A stretch of DNA of 64,000 bases, taken from assembly GCF_015207755.1 (NCBI RefSeq), contig NZ_JADEWH010000018.1, positions 1 to 64,000 on the forward strand. Direction: 5' to 3'. Positions 9,337 through 19,775 of the stretch are shown here, piece after piece. Source of the DNA: Nodularia sp. LEGE 06071. GTDB taxonomy: Bacteria; Cyanobacteriota; Cyanobacteriia; Cyanobacteriales; Nostocaceae. Position numbers and translations under genes: made by a program. Every line of letters begins with the position of its first letter. Positions within the stretch are counted from its first letter, which is position 1. The notes under the pieces were generated by a model that saw only the letters and a list, made by a program, of their open reading frames with translations, had not been told where the DNA came from and did not search any database.

Positions 9337-10848
9337 ATGCACATATTTGATATTTTAACGGGAAAAGACGAGCATCCAGCCTTGTTAACACCCGATGAAC
9401 TGACTCTGACATATCAGCAACTACGGGCGAATGTAGCTTCTCTCGTTGCACAGTTGCACAGCTTTGGCTTAGGTAAAGGCGATCGCATTGCCATTGCCAT
9501 GACTAACGGTTCTTCAATGGCGTGTATATTTCTTGCAGCTAGTCTATGTGGAACTGCTGCCCCCCTCAATCCCAAATACAAACAAGAAGAATTTGCTTTT
9601 TACTACGAAGACCTCCAAGCCAAAGCATTAATTACCTTACCTGGGACACCAGAGGCGGCTATAACTGCCATTCATCCTGATATGCTACTCATCCAGGTAA
9701 TAACAAACGCTGACGGTACATTGAGTTTGGAATTGAGTCAGGAAGTCACTCAGCCACAAAGAGAAAATTCTACCCCTGACCTTCCCCAAGATGATGATGT
9801 AGCGATGATTCTGCACACTAGTGGAACTACTAGCCGTCCCAAGCGTGTTCCCATTCGACACCGTAATCTCATCGCCTCTGCCCACAATATCATCGGTGTC
9901 TACAACCTTACTCCTAACGACACCAATTTATGTCTGATGCCACTATTTCACATTCACGGATTAGTGGGGTGTTTACTATCCACCTTGGCATCGGGAGGGA
10001 CATTTATTTGTCCCACAGGGTTTAATGCCTTAGAATTTTGGAAACTGGTTGAGCGTTACAAACCCACTTGGTATTCTGCCGCACCGACCATACATCAAAT
10101 GATATTAGCGCGAGCCAGTCGCAACGAAGATATTGTTAAATCCCATATCTTCCGGTTTATTCGTTCTAGTAGCGCACCGCTACCGCCAGTAATTATCGAA
10201 CAAATGGAAGCAGTTCTCAACGTGCCAGTGGTAGAGTCATACAGCATGACAGAAGCTGCACATCAGATGACATCCAACCCCTTACCGCCCAAAATCCGCA
10301 AACCGGGAAGCGTTGGCTATGGACATGGTGTAGAAGTCGGGATTATGGATGAAGATGGAAACTTGCTTTCCCAAGGTAGCCTCGGTGAAGTAGTAGTAAA
10401 AGGAGCCAATGTTATCGATGGTTACGAGAATAACCCCCAAGCCAACGCCACCGCCTTTGTTAACGGCTGGTTTCGGACAGGTGATCAAGGTAAACTCGAC
10501 CCAGACGGCTACCTTTACCTGACTGGTAGAATCAAAGAATTAATCAACAGAGGTGGGGAAAAAATTTCCCCCTTAGAAATAGATGATTTATTGCTGCGTC
10601 ATCCTGCGGTAGCTGAAGCCTTAGCTTTTGCAGTTCCTCACAAAACCTTGGGAGAAGAAATTCATGCTGCGGTTGTACTCAAAAGTAATACAAGCGAACA
10701 GGAATTAAAATCCTACTGCTCCCAACACTTAGCAGAATTCAAAGTACCAAAGCAAATTCATATTCTCGAAGCATTACCCCGTGGCGCTACAGGGAAACTG
10801 CAACGGTTGAACATGGCCAAATTCCTAAAATTAGACACTGACAAATAG
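9337..10848 (+). CDS. Acyl-CoA synthetase, AAE3/Pcs60 (oxalate-CoA ligase)-like
   Basis: A 503-residue ANL-superfamily adenylating enzyme. It has the P-loop TSGTTSRPKR at 161-170, the adenylate motif YSMTEAAHQMTSNPLP, GWFRTGD, GRIKELINRGGEKISP and the C-terminal catalytic Lys487 in GATGKLQR. The segment MTEA-x-H-x-M-x-SNPLP and the HTSGTTSRPK context match, from memory, plant AAE3 and yeast Pcs60, which make oxalyl-CoA. The residue after PK is Arg rather than the usual Gly. A role in oxalate or related dicarboxylate handling is inferred; a medium-chain acyl substrate remains possible. It stands alone. Confidence 0.85.
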   Translation: MHIFDILTGKDEHPALLTPDELTLTYQQLRANVASLVAQLHSFGLGKGDRIAIAMTNGSSMACIFLAASLCGTAAPLNPKYKQEEFAFYYEDLQAKALITLPGTPEAAITAIHPDMLLIQVITNADGTLSLELSQEVTQPQRENSTPDLPQDDDVAMILHTSGTTSRPKRVPIRHRNLIASAHNIIGVYNLTPNDTNLCLMPLFHIHGLVGCLLSTLASGGTFICPTGFNALEFWKLVERYKPTWYSAAPTIHQMILARASRNEDIVKSHIFRFIRSSSAPLPPVIIEQMEAVLNVPVVESYSMTEAAHQMTSNPLPPKIRKPGSVGYGHGVEVGIMDEDGNLLSQGSLGEVVVKGANVIDGYENNPQANATAFVNGWFRTGDQGKLDPDGYLYLTGRIKELINRGGEKISPLEIDDLLLRHPAVAEALAFAVPHKTLGEEIHAAVVLKSNTSEQELKSYCSQHLAEFKVPKQIHILEALPRGATGKLQRLNMAKFLKLDTDK

Positions 10849-10972
10849 AAACACTCAAAAAGCTAACTTATTGACATACGCTCTCGCTCTCTTCCTTATT
10901 GCTCAGTGTTCTCTGCGCCTCTGTGGTTCGTTTATACATTTAATTGCGAAGAACCGCGCCGAATTTCAAACT

Positions 10973-11005
10973 AGATCCCCGACTTCTTCAAGAAGTCGGG
11001 GATCT
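10973..11005. repeat. 33-bp palindromic repeat, copy 1
   Basis: AGATCCCCGACTTCTT followed by C and AAGAAGTCGGGGATCT: a 16-bp perfect inverted repeat around one central base. A second copy of the same 33-bp length lies at 29539-29571. It lies in the spacer before the ketopantoate reductase gene. Confidence 0.85.
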
Positions 11006-11040
11006 GAACCTTTAAAAAATCCCTTAACAGCAAAAAGTCT

Positions 11041-12024
11041 ATGAAAATCTGTATTGTCGGTGCGGGTGCGATCGGCGGTTATTTAGGAGCGAAACTAGCT
11101 CTAGCAGGTGAAGAAGTCACCTTAATTGCGCGTGGACAGCATCTCGAAGCAATTCAAAACCAGGGACTAGAGCTAATCATGTCCGATGGCTCAAGTCATG
11201 TAGTAAATCCATCTTTAGCCACCAGTGATATCAATCAAGCAGGAACTCAAGATGTGGTGATCCTGGCTGTAAAAGCTCAGAGTTTACCTGCGATCGCATC
11301 TGCTCTACCATCACTCTACAATCCTGATACAATCGTAGTCACTGCCCAAAATGGTATTCCTTGGTGGTACTTCCACAAGCATGGTGGAGAATATGAAGGA
11401 CAACAAATTCACGCCGTTGACCCAGAAGGGATAATTGCCGCCAACATTGATGTAGATCGGGTAATTGGTTGTGTAGTGTATCCCGCCGTAGAACTACAAT
11501 CACCAGGAGTAATTCGTCACATTGAAGGCGATCGCGTCAGCCTCGGAGAAATCGATAACACCAAAACCGAACGCATCCAAAAACTAGCTCAAACCTGCAA
11601 ACAAGCCGGATTAAAAGCTCCAGTGCGGTCTAAAATTCGCACAGAAATCTGGATCAAATTATGGGGAAACTTAGCCTTTAATCCCATCAGTGCCTTAACT
11701 CGCGCCACTCTAGAGCAGATTTGCCAGTACCCCTTGACCCGTGAACTGGCAAGGCAAATGATGATGGAAGCCCAAACCATAGCTGAAAAACTGGGGATTG
11801 AATTCGGGATCAGTTTAGAACAGCGCCTCAATGGGGCTGAAAAAGTTGGCGCTCATAAAACTTCTATGCTCCAAGATATCGAAGCCGGTCGGGCTACAGA
11901 GGTAGAAGCCATCCTGGGATCTGTGATTGAACTCGGCAAACTCACCCACATCCCTACACCCTATATGGATACGGTCTATGCTAATGTCAAACTACTAGAA
12001 AAAACTTTACTGGTTTATTTATAA
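11041..12024 (+). CDS. 2-dehydropantoate 2-reductase family protein
   Basis: A 327-residue protein with the N-terminal Rossmann motif GAGAIGG (residues 7-13), the VILAVKAQSLP strand, the TAQNGIPWW block and the C-terminal ApbA helical domain (SKIRTEIWIKLWGNLAFNPISAL, quoted in part; the Lys and Asn are catalytic-site positions). It would reduce ketopantoate to pantoate with NADPH, following PanB, whose gene is 4 kb upstream. Cyanobacteria often carry several ApbA-like paralogues with other substrates, so PanE activity is likely but not certain. The gene stands alone behind a palindromic repeat. Confidence 0.88.
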   Translation: MKICIVGAGAIGGYLGAKLALAGEEVTLIARGQHLEAIQNQGLELIMSDGSSHVVNPSLATSDINQAGTQDVVILAVKAQSLPAIASALPSLYNPDTIVVTAQNGIPWWYFHKHGGEYEGQQIHAVDPEGIIAANIDVDRVIGCVVYPAVELQSPGVIRHIEGDRVSLGEIDNTKTERIQKLAQTCKQAGLKAPVRSKIRTEIWIKLWGNLAFNPISALTRATLEQICQYPLTRELARQMMMEAQTIAEKLGIEFGISLEQRLNGAEKVGAHKTSMLQDIEAGRATEVEAILGSVIELGKLTHIPTPYMDTVYANVKLLEKTLLVYL

Positions 12025-12278
12025 AAATATTAGGTTTTTCACCCTAGACATGGTTTATATTACCGTAGGGGTGGCACAAAATAACCACTCGTCTTCAGAT
12101 ACCAGGAGGCATCACCAGACTATCTCTGCAATTGATACTTTAAACCTTGAGCATAAAAGGTGAGTGAGGACGAGGTTGATATTCAAATGCCTAATTTTTG
12201 CTGAATTGCCACAGATAAAGACTAAACTAAAAAGTCTTGTGCAGCAAAACCTGTAACGTTAAAAGAAATGAAGTAATC

Positions 12279-13859
12279 ATGTCCAAGGTTCTCGTCTCCG
12301 ATCCGATTGACCAAGCTGGAATTGACATTCTGACCCAAGTTGCTACTGTAGATGTCAAAACAGGTCTCAAACCAGCAGAACTGATCGAAATTATTGGTGA
12401 ATATGACGCGCTAATGATTCGCTCTGGTACGCGCGTTACACAAGAAATTATTGAAGCTGGGACTCAGTTAAAAATCATCGGTCGTGCCGGTGTGGGTGTG
12501 GATAATGTCGATGTTCCCGCAGCTACCCGCCGAGGAATTGTCGTTGTCAATTCTCCAGAAGGTAACACAATCGCCGCCGCTGAACACGCCCTGGCAATGA
12601 TGTTATCTTTATCTCGTCACATCCCCGATGCTAACGCTTCCGTTAAAAGCGGTGAGTGGGATCGCAAAAGCTTTGTGGGCGCGGAAGTTTATAAAAAAAC
12701 TCTCGGCGTTGTCGGCTTAGGTAAAATTGGTTCCCATGTGGCGACTGTAGCCAGAGCAATGGGGATGAAACTCCTAGCTTACGATCCCTTTATCTCCACA
12801 GAACGCGCCGAACAACTTGGCTGTCAGTTGGTAGATATGGATTTGCTGATGCAGCAAGCAGACTATATTACGCTGCACATCCCCAAAACACCAGAAACAA
12901 CCCACTTAATTAACGCTAAAAGTCTGGCAAAAATGAAACCCACAGCCAGAATAATCAACTGCGCTCGTGGTGGAATCATTGATGAAGCTGCTTTAGCCGT
13001 AGCGATTAAACAAGGTCAAATTAAAGGTGCAGCCTTGGATGTGTTCGAGTCAGAACCACTGGGTGAATCTGATTTGCGATCGCTTGGTAAAGAAGTCATC
13101 CTTACCCCCCATTTAGGAGCCTCCACAACGGAAGCACAAGTCAATGTGGCTATTGATGTTGCTGAACAAATTCGCGATGTTCTCTTAGGACTAGCAGCCC
13201 GTTCCGCAGTGAATATCCCCGGATTTGGCCCCGATGTCCTAGAAGAACTCAAGCCTTATATGCAACTAGCCGAAACCCTCGGTAACTTGGTGGGACAGCT
13301 AGCTGGTGGACGGGTAGAATCACTGACTGTCCGACTACAAGGCGAACTAGCAACCAACAAGAGTCAGCCTTTGGTTGTGGCTTCCCTGAAAGGACTACTT
13401 TACCAAGCCCTCCGGGAACGGGTAAACTATGTCAACGCTACTATCGAAGCTAAAGAGCGTGGCATTCGGGTGATTGAAACCCGTGATGCTTCAGCTCGCG
13501 ACTACGCTGGCTCGTTGCATTTGGAAGCGACAGGTACTTTAGGTACTCATTCGGTCACAGGGGCTTTATTGGGCGACAAAGAAATTCATCTCACCGATGT
13601 TGATGGTTTCCCCATTAATGTTCCACCCAGCAAATATATGCTGTTTACCTTGCACCGTGATATGCCAGGAATTATCGGCAAACTCGGTTCTCTACTGGGC
13701 AGTTTTAATGTCAATATTGCCAGTATGCAGGTAGGCCGGAAAATTGTCCGTGGTGATGCTGTGATGGCTCTGAGTATCGATGATCCCTTACCTGATGGCA
13801 TTTTGACGGAAATTGTCAAAGTATCTGGAATTAGGGACGCATACACAGTAACTTTATAA
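12279..13859 (+). CDS. serA: D-3-phosphoglycerate dehydrogenase
   Basis: A 526-residue SerA of the long type. It oxidises 3-phosphoglycerate to 3-phosphohydroxypyruvate, the first step of serine synthesis. Seen are the substrate-domain start MSKVLVSDPIDQAG, the NAD motif VGLGKIGSHVA, the D-isomer signature GGIIDEAAL and HLGASTTEAQ with the catalytic His, then the intervening domain and a C-terminal ACT domain (YMLFTLHRDMPGIIGKLGSL, quoted to 20). The frame extends upstream to a TTG at 12237, but ATG 12279 begins the conserved protein. Confidence 0.96.
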   Translation: MSKVLVSDPIDQAGIDILTQVATVDVKTGLKPAELIEIIGEYDALMIRSGTRVTQEIIEAGTQLKIIGRAGVGVDNVDVPAATRRGIVVVNSPEGNTIAAAEHALAMMLSLSRHIPDANASVKSGEWDRKSFVGAEVYKKTLGVVGLGKIGSHVATVARAMGMKLLAYDPFISTERAEQLGCQLVDMDLLMQQADYITLHIPKTPETTHLINAKSLAKMKPTARIINCARGGIIDEAALAVAIKQGQIKGAALDVFESEPLGESDLRSLGKEVILTPHLGASTTEAQVNVAIDVAEQIRDVLLGLAARSAVNIPGFGPDVLEELKPYMQLAETLGNLVGQLAGGRVESLTVRLQGELATNKSQPLVVASLKGLLYQALRERVNYVNATIEAKERGIRVIETRDASARDYAGSLHLEATGTLGTHSVTGALLGDKEIHLTDVDGFPINVPPSKYMLFTLHRDMPGIIGKLGSLLGSFNVNIASMQVGRKIVRGDAVMALSIDDPLPDGILTEIVKVSGIRDAYTVTL

Positions 13860-13993
13860 ACTGCTGCGTGACTGAATAAAAAGTGCTGAGTGAAGCAAAA
13901 TGTGAGTAGTAACTCCATAGCTGTTAACTCATAACTCTGTTAGACTCAGCAATGGCTCACGCCCTGCTCCGCTAACAGCACTCAGCACTCAAT

Positions 13994-14914
13994 ATGGCAA
14001 ACACTTGGTGGGAACTACAGATTTTATGTGATCCAGCGCTGGAAGAGACAGTATTTTGGCGACTGGAGGATTTTAGCAGCCGTGGTACAGCGAGTGAAAG
14101 TAAAGGTAATTTCTGTCTAGTCAAAGCTTACCTACCGAGATTTCAAGCACAGTTACTAGATTTGGCGGCGCTATCGCTGTGGTTGCGTCAAGATGCCCTT
14201 TGTATCGGATTGTCTATTCCTACCCTAAACTGGGAGTTAATCGATGAGGAAGATTGGGCTACTAGCTGGAAACAATACTGGAAACCTGAAGAAATCGGCG
14301 ATCGCTTTTTAATTAATCCTGCCTGGCTACCCTTACCAGAAACAACAGAACGGTTAGTGATTCGTCTTGATCCTGGGGTAGCATTTGGTACGGGAAATCA
14401 TGCCACAACTCAATTGTGTTTGGAATCGCTAGAAATGCGGTTAAGTCAAATACCTGCTTCTTTTGTGGGTAAGAGTGTTAAACAAGAGCCTCTGATCATT
14501 GCGGATATCGGCTGTGGTTCTGGTATACTTTCCATTGGAGCATTGCTATTGGGGGCTGAAAAAGTCTATGCAGTGGATACTGATCCCTTGGCGGTGCAAT
14601 CAACCTTCAGCAATCGCGCCCTGAACGACATTAAGCCAGAACGCTTGGTATCAGCAGAAGGTAGTGTAGACATGATCCTCAAATTGGTGGATAAACCAGT
14701 CGATGGTATTGTCTGTAATATTTTGGCTGATGTCATTATTCAGTTGGTTCCAGAAATGAGTGCGATCGCTAAACCCAGTACTTGGGGAATTTTTAGCGGG
14801 ATTTTACTCGAACAATCTCAAGCGGTTGGTGATGCGTTAGAAAAAAATGGTTGGATTGTTGCTACCCTGTGGAAAAAGAAAGAATGGTGTTGCTTGAATG
14901 TGCGACGTTCTTAA
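13994..14914 (+). CDS. prmA: Ribosomal protein L11 methyltransferase
   Basis: A 306-residue PrmA. It trimethylates ribosomal protein L11 with SAM. The N-terminal substrate domain ([26 protein letters not shown], in part) is followed by [22 protein letters not shown] motif [16 protein letters not shown], the acidic VDTDPLA and the [10 protein letters not shown] catalytic segment. Length is normal. The gene follows serA by 134 bases on the same strand, an order also familiar in related cyanobacteria, so co-transcription is possible. The spacer has no obvious terminator. Confidence 0.95.
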   Translation: MANTWWELQILCDPALEETVFWRLEDFSSRGTASESKGNFCLVKAYLPRFQAQLLDLAALSLWLRQDALCIGLSIPTLNWELIDEEDWATSWKQYWKPEEIGDRFLINPAWLPLPETTERLVIRLDPGVAFGTGNHATTQLCLESLEMRLSQIPASFVGKSVKQEPLIIADIGCGSGILSIGALLLGAEKVYAVDTDPLAVQSTFSNRALNDIKPERLVSAEGSVDMILKLVDKPVDGIVCNILADVIIQLVPEMSAIAKPSTWGIFSGILLEQSQAVGDALEKNGWIVATLWKKKEWCCLNVRRS

Positions 14915-14983
14915 CGCTATGCAGATCAGAAACAAATAGCACATACTAATTTGCATGAACTTTCTCAAAAAGAGATACAAGAC

Positions 14984-16096
14984 GTGACTTTAGATTATTC
15001 ATTGGCAGGGTATGATTACGCATTACCAACCGAACTTATTGCCCAAAATCCGGTATTTCCTAGAGATAGTTCGCGTTTATTAGTAGTGGATTCTCCCACC
15101 ACAGGCCAAGAAACTGCACCTCTACACCAGATTTTTCGAGATTTACCAGAGTTATTACGTACTGGTGATTTATTGATCATCAATGATACAAAAGTGATTC
15201 CGGCGCGGCTGTATGGTCGTAAATCCACTGGTGCAGAAATCGAGGTTTTGCTCTTAGAAGAACGTCAATATAACTGTTGGTTAGCTTTAGTTAAACCAGG
15301 AAAACGCTTCAAACTAGGAACAGAAATAATTTTTGAATCGAGGGGATTAGGATTGAGGAATCAAACAGATTCTCAGCCACTCCCGACTCAATTAACAGCG
15401 ACAGTTATGGAAACAGACGCAGCCACGGGAGGGCGTTTATTGCGTTTTGATGTGCCTGAAGGCAAAGCTTTGGTAGAACTGTTAGATCAATTCGGTGAAA
15501 TACCCCTACCGCCTTATATCACGGCATCGACTGCTGCTGATGAACAATATCAAACAGTTTATGCACAACAGCCAGGAGCGATCGCTGCGCCGACGGCAGG
15601 ATTACATTTTACCCCAGAGTTGCTGTCAAAGTTACGCGATCGCGGCATAAATCAAGCTTTGATCACATTACACGTTGGCGTAGGGACATTTCGCCCCGTA
15701 GAAATAGAAGAAGTCACCAGCCACCAGATGCATGAAGAATGGATTTCCGTTCCCCCCGCCACAGTCGAACAAATCCGCGCCACTAAAGCTGCTGGGGGTC
15801 GAATTATTGCCGTGGGGACAACAGCAGTCCGCGCCTTAGAAGGGGCAGCAAAATCTGGGGATTTACACCCATTTTGTGGGAAAACAGACTTATTCATCTA
15901 TCCCGGTTATCAATGGCGGGTAGTAGATGGACTGATTACCAATTTTCATTTACCACGTTCTAGTTTGCTAATGCTGGTCAGTGCCTTGATTGGTAGACAA
16001 CGTTTGATAAATATATACCAAGAAGCGATCGCCTCGAAATATCGCTTTTATTCCTTCGGTGATGCCATGCTCATTCTTCCAGAAGCTAGAGGATGA
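14984..16096 (+). CDS. queA: tRNA preQ1(34) S-adenosylmethionine ribosyltransferase-isomerase
   Basis: A QueA of about 370 residues. It adds the ribosyl part of SAM to preQ1 at tRNA position 34 to make epoxyqueuosine. Signature segments are [39 protein letters not shown] (part), [26 protein letters not shown] and [17 protein letters not shown]. The conserved start is [14 protein letters not shown] at 14984 gives this, while the frame opens at TTG 14951, so the exact start is uncertain. It lies 70 bases after prmA on the same strand. The stop is followed by three TTTTTAA heptamers. Confidence 0.95.
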   Translation: MTLDYSLAGYDYALPTELIAQNPVFPRDSSRLLVVDSPTTGQETAPLHQIFRDLPELLRTGDLLIINDTKVIPARLYGRKSTGAEIEVLLLEERQYNCWLALVKPGKRFKLGTEIIFESRGLGLRNQTDSQPLPTQLTATVMETDAATGGRLLRFDVPEGKALVELLDQFGEIPLPPYITASTAADEQYQTVYAQQPGAIAAPTAGLHFTPELLSKLRDRGINQALITLHVGVGTFRPVEIEEVTSHQMHEEWISVPPATVEQIRATKAAGGRIIAVGTTAVRALEGAAKSGDLHPFCGKTDLFIYPGYQWRVVDGLITNFHLPRSSLLMLVSALIGRQRLINIYQEAIASKYRFYSFGDAMLILPEARG

Positions 16097-16183
16097 CTGA
16101 GTTAGGAATTTTTAATTTTTAATTTTTAATTTTGGCTCTCGTTGTGGGTACTCTGAGTTATAGGAATATAAAAAACTACAAAA

Positions 16184-17155
16184 GTGCTATTTATGTATAA
16201 ACAGCATACAATTCGTCAGTGGTTCTGCCCGGTGATCAATTGGCAGCAGCTGCATCTAGGACTTCTCTGTGCTACCTCTGTGTGTTTGGTGTTGGCTGCA
16301 CCGACCATCTTGCAATTACCAGAAAGCCAGCTGCTGGCACAAAAAGCAGTTTCTCAGGACTTGGAAACAGCTAGCCTCTACCAGCAAGGAGTCACACGTT
16401 ACCACCGAAATGATTTCCAGGGTGCAGAATCTGCCTTTCGTCTAGCCTTAGAGCGAGATCCGAACCTCGGCATAGCACGCAATTATCTAGGTAATATTTT
16501 GCTGATGCAAAATCGCCTGGATCTAGCAGTCAAAGAATATCGACAGGCGCTCAGAATTAATCCCAATCTGAGTGAAACTTACTATAATTTAGGGTTAGCA
16601 TTACACCGACAAGGGCAAGAAGCAGCGGCGATTCCTGCTTATAGACAAGCTTTGTCCATCGATCCTACAAGGTCGGCAGCACAGTATAATTTGGGATTAG
16701 CGCTGTATGAATTAGGACAAGAGCGGGAAGCGATAGCCGCCTACGAAGCCGCAATTAATCTCGATAGTAGTAATGCCAACGCTTATTATAACTTAGCGAT
16801 CGCCCAGCAGGAGCAAGGAGAAATAGAGCCTGCGATCGCCGCTTATCGGCAAGTCCTAGAACTTGAACCTCAAAATGCCACAGCTTACCATAACTTAGGA
16901 GTTATTTTATACAATCAAGGTGAACTCCAGGAAGCTAACGGTATATTCAAACGCGCCTACACAGCATACAAGCAGCAAGGCCAGTTAGAATCAGCCGAGA
17001 AAATGAAGCAATTAATCCAGCAAATTGCCTTGGTGATAGAACAACAGCGTCAAGCCACTCAAATGGCTAATCCCGCCGAAAATCCTCCGCCTACAGGTAA
17101 TACAGTCATGCCTGAGATAACTCCTGAGTTTGTGCCAGTGATTTTCAATAAATAG
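16184..17155 (+). CDS. TPR-repeat protein
   Basis: A 323-residue protein with an N-terminal hydrophobic segment (about residues 27-45) serving as signal or anchor, then about six tetratricopeptide repeats from residue 55 to 265. TPR consensus is clear in repeated units such as NLSETYYNLGLALHRQGQ and NANAYYNLAIAQQEQGE. The C-terminal 50 residues are Gln- and Pro-rich and disordered. It is likely a periplasmic or thylakoid-associated protein-interaction scaffold. The start may be GTG 16184 or ATG 16193. No partner is suggested by the neighbours. Confidence 0.85.
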   Translation: MLFMYKQHTIRQWFCPVINWQQLHLGLLCATSVCLVLAAPTILQLPESQLLAQKAVSQDLETASLYQQGVTRYHRNDFQGAESAFRLALERDPNLGIARNYLGNILLMQNRLDLAVKEYRQALRINPNLSETYYNLGLALHRQGQEAAAIPAYRQALSIDPTRSAAQYNLGLALYELGQEREAIAAYEAAINLDSSNANAYYNLAIAQQEQGEIEPAIAAYRQVLELEPQNATAYHNLGVILYNQGELQEANGIFKRAYTAYKQQGQLESAEKMKQLIQQIALVIEQQRQATQMANPAENPPPTGNTVMPEITPEFVPVIFNK

Positions 17156-17190
17156 CCGACTTCAACGCATCTAGTCCGATAAAATAACCC

Positions 17191-17325
17191 GTAGTGGACT
17201 GACAAGCTTAAAATAGTGTATTGTGTTTCTCTTGTGGAACAGGCAAGATGCCTGTTCTGGGCGGGCTAGAAGCCCACCCCACAGTATTTATGCTTATGTA
17301 CTAATTTAAGCTTGCCACGCCAGTA
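17191..17325. repeat. MITE-like inverted-repeat element, copy 2
   Basis: A 135-bp element. The left end GTAGTGGACTGACAAGCTTA and the reverse complement of the right end TACTGGCGTGGCAAGCTTAA match the ends of copy 1. The centre includes GGAACAGGCAAGATGCCTGT, shared almost exactly with the copy near 34110. Non-coding. Confidence 0.72.
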
Positions 17326-17403
17326 GTGTGTGTTGTCGCCCAGCGCAACGCACCATCCTCATCTAAGCTAATCGGCATTTAAGGGACTTTTGTACTGAGC
17401 AGT

Positions 17404-18588
17404 TTATTTTTTTGTATCCTGACCAAACGGTAAATCCTGATTAATCGCTTCCATCTCCTGCTGTTCTAATTGATTGACTTCCCGAATATAAGGGCGAAGA
17501 ATTTGGTCTAAACGACTATTGTAAAAGCGGTGCAAACTGTAATTAGGCATAGCCGGAAAACCGCGACGTTTTTTGTGTCGTCCCCCAGCACCGGGATCGA
17601 AACTTTGAATCCCGTGAGCGATCGCCCACTCAATGGGTGTATAGTAACAAGCATCAAAATGTAAGCAATCTATATCTTCCAAACTACCCCAATAACGTCC
17701 ATATAAGCGATCGCCTTTAAATAAACAAAAGGACATCCCCACAGGTTGGCTTTGATCTTCTTCTGTATATGCTGGGAAAAACACCACTCGATGGCGATAA
17801 TTCGTGTGTAGCTGCTCAAAAAACTGCTTTGTCAGGTATTTACTACCCCACCAGCCGAACTTATCACAAGTATCAGCATAGAAATCGTACATCAACGGAA
17901 ATAAAGACTGCGGAATTGCATCACCAGTCAGTGGTTGTAATCGTAAACCCACTTTTTCCACAGCTTTGCGTTCTCGCTTAATATTGCGGCGCTGATTGGC
18001 GTTGAATAATGCTAAATAATCATCAAAAGTTTTAAACTCGACATTTTCCCAAATGTAGCTATGGTGTAACCAAGTTGTAAAACCTTGCCGTTCCAGGACT
18101 GCACGCCATTGGGGATCGACGTAGAGAAAATGACAACCAGAAATCCGATGTTTAGTGCAGAAAGCATCAATCTCATGCACCATTTTGGCAGTAATTTCAT
18201 CCTCATCTTCCCCAGGGGCGATTAAAAACCGATAACCTTCAGCCGGGGTAAAGGGAGTCATACCCAGCAATTTAGGATAATACTCTACACCAATGCGATC
18301 GGCTAATTCTGCCCATTGGTGATCAAAGACAAATTCGCCATAACTATGGCCTTTGAGGTAAAGTGGCGCAACAGCAATCAACGTCCTGTCTCGCCAAAGA
18401 GTTAAATGATTGGGTAACCAGCCGGTTTTAGCTGTAGCACTCTGGGAAATTTCCAAATTATTCAGCCAATCCCATTCTAAAAACGGCGTTTTCAGTGGCA
18501 TTGCTAAAGCATCCCAGGCATCTTGGGGTACTTCCGCGATTTTGTTAATCCAAAGGCTAGAGTAGCGAGGCTTGATTTGTTCCACCAT
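17404..18588 (-). CDS. FemAB/GNAT-like protein, DUF482 family
   Basis: A 394-residue protein of the COG3146 type (DUF482). Characteristic segments are TPFLEWDWLNNLE, RDRTLIAVAPLYLKGHSYGE (quoted to 20), RRNIKRERKAVEKVG, GRYWGSLEDIDCLHFDACYY (quoted to 20) and FDPGAGGRHKKRRGFPA. The fold is a tandem GNAT related to FemAB transferases that use aminoacyl-tRNA or acyl-CoA donors. The family is widespread in bacteria with no settled substrate. It stands alone; the upstream side has heptamer repeats. Confidence 0.85.
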   Translation of the reverse strand: MVEQIKPRYSSLWINKIAEVPQDAWDALAMPLKTPFLEWDWLNNLEISQSATAKTGWLPNHLTLWRDRTLIAVAPLYLKGHSYGEFVFDHQWAELADRIGVEYYPKLLGMTPFTPAEGYRFLIAPGEDEDEITAKMVHEIDAFCTKHRISGCHFLYVDPQWRAVLERQGFTTWLHHSYIWENVEFKTFDDYLALFNANQRRNIKRERKAVEKVGLRLQPLTGDAIPQSLFPLMYDFYADTCDKFGWWGSKYLTKQFFEQLHTNYRHRVVFFPAYTEEDQSQPVGMSFCLFKGDRLYGRYWGSLEDIDCLHFDACYYTPIEWAIAHGIQSFDPGAGGRHKKRRGFPAMPNYSLHRFYNSRLDQILRPYIREVNQLEQQEMEAINQDLPFGQDTKK

Positions 18589-18607
18589 TATGAGGCTGTT
18601 CTAGAAA

Positions 18608-18716
18608 GGAGTAGGGAGTAGGGAGTAGGGAGTGGGGAGTAAAGAATTTTGGATTTTGGAGAAAGCGATTTTAGATTGCAGTCTAATCCAAAATCTAAAA
18701 TCTAAAATCTAAAATT
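18608..18716. repeat. GGAGTAG and TCTAAAA heptamer arrays
   Basis: Five tandem heptamers based on GGAGTAG (18608-18642) and a run of CTAAAAT heptamers (18688-18716) lie between two minus-strand genes. Both have period 7. Confidence 0.75.
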
Positions 18717-18751
18717 GATTGACCAATGACTATTAGCGTAGTCTAATTTGC

Positions 18752-19483
18752 TCAACGTTGCAGCCGATAGTGGAGAAACACCTCTTGTTCAACTTGATGA
18801 ACTTCTAAAAGTTCTAATTTGGGAGCGAATGGAGCTAAAAATCCGACCCCTTCTACTGGTGTGGGTGCAGATGCACCGCCTAAAATCAATGGACAGACTG
18901 TCAGCCAGAGTTCATCAATTAAATCTGATTGCAACATAGAAGCTACTAATTCACCGCCTCCTAATACAGCCAAGCGTGTTATATGTAGAGATGCCAGGTG
19001 TTGCAAAGCAGCAGACGTGTCAACCTTTCCCGTTGGTGTGTCAAAAACTATAATCTGATCAAATTTCGCCGGACACTCCTGTGCGGGTGTTAACCTGGTT
19101 GAATCCAGTGTCTGTTCTCGTTTGTGCCAAGAACGTTCCCCGATTGTTGTTGTCAGCAACCAGCGTTCGATTGGCTGTTGAAAAAACTTAATTTCCGGAT
19201 TGAGATTAGCAGATTGTGTAATGACTATATGAACCGGCTGGGCGGGCTTACCCCCTTTTATTCGATGTTGCAGCAGTATTGGTTGTGATACGGTAAGTGT
19301 TGTACCGTAAGCACGAAGAGTACCAGCACCTAGTAAAACGGCATCAGAGGCAGCAATTTGTTTTTCCAGGTGCGTTTTATCGGCTCCTGAGCCAAAGCGA
19401 GCGGGCGATCGCCTGAAATCTGCTATTTTGCCATCTGCACTCATTGCCAAAACTACTGTGGTATGAGGACGAAGTTGCATCAT
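18752..19483 (-). CDS. RibD C-terminal-domain (dihydrofolate-reductase-like) reductase
   Basis: A 243-residue protein with the RibD_C / DHFR-like fold. The start TVVLAMSADGKIAD, the AASDAVLLGAGTLRAYG segment, LAVLGGGELVASML and DELWLTVCPLILGG are typical of the reductase half of RibD, here without a deaminase domain. Such stand-alone proteins reduce 5-amino-6-ribosylamino-uracil phosphate in riboflavin synthesis, or other pyrimidines. A riboflavin role is plausible in cyanobacteria but not proven from sequence. It lies on the same strand as the DUF482 gene, 163 bases upstream of it. Confidence 0.85.
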   Translation of the reverse strand: MMQLRPHTTVVLAMSADGKIADFRRSPARFGSGADKTHLEKQIAASDAVLLGAGTLRAYGTTLTVSQPILLQHRIKGGKPAQPVHIVITQSANLNPEIKFFQQPIERWLLTTTIGERSWHKREQTLDSTRLTPAQECPAKFDQIIVFDTPTGKVDTSAALQHLASLHITRLAVLGGGELVASMLQSDLIDELWLTVCPLILGGASAPTPVEGVGFLAPFAPKLELLEVHQVEQEVFLHYRLQR

Positions 19484-19775
19484 TGGGTTGGTTTGATAGT
19501 CTTGAGATTTTGCTTGTTAGTGGATTGATTGGAAAAAATATTTACCCGCAAGCTCCCGTTTAGTATTTTCATAACTGTATCTATATGCAACACCAGTCAC
19601 TTTCACATCTAGCCTGTATGAGTTTTGCTATGGCTGATTCCTTGTTATCCCTTCAATATTTGCAACTTTTGAGAGTTGACAAGAAAACTCTTATAACTTA
19701 GCAGAATATCTCCTTGAGCGGTTCTAATTGCACATCGTTACTTTTGTGGTTTACAGATGCAAAGTGAGATACTCG

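Noticed and set aside
9158-9358. A 66-codon frame overlapping the start of the acyl-CoA synthetase gene
   Set aside because: It overlaps the conserved start in another frame and has no ribosome site.
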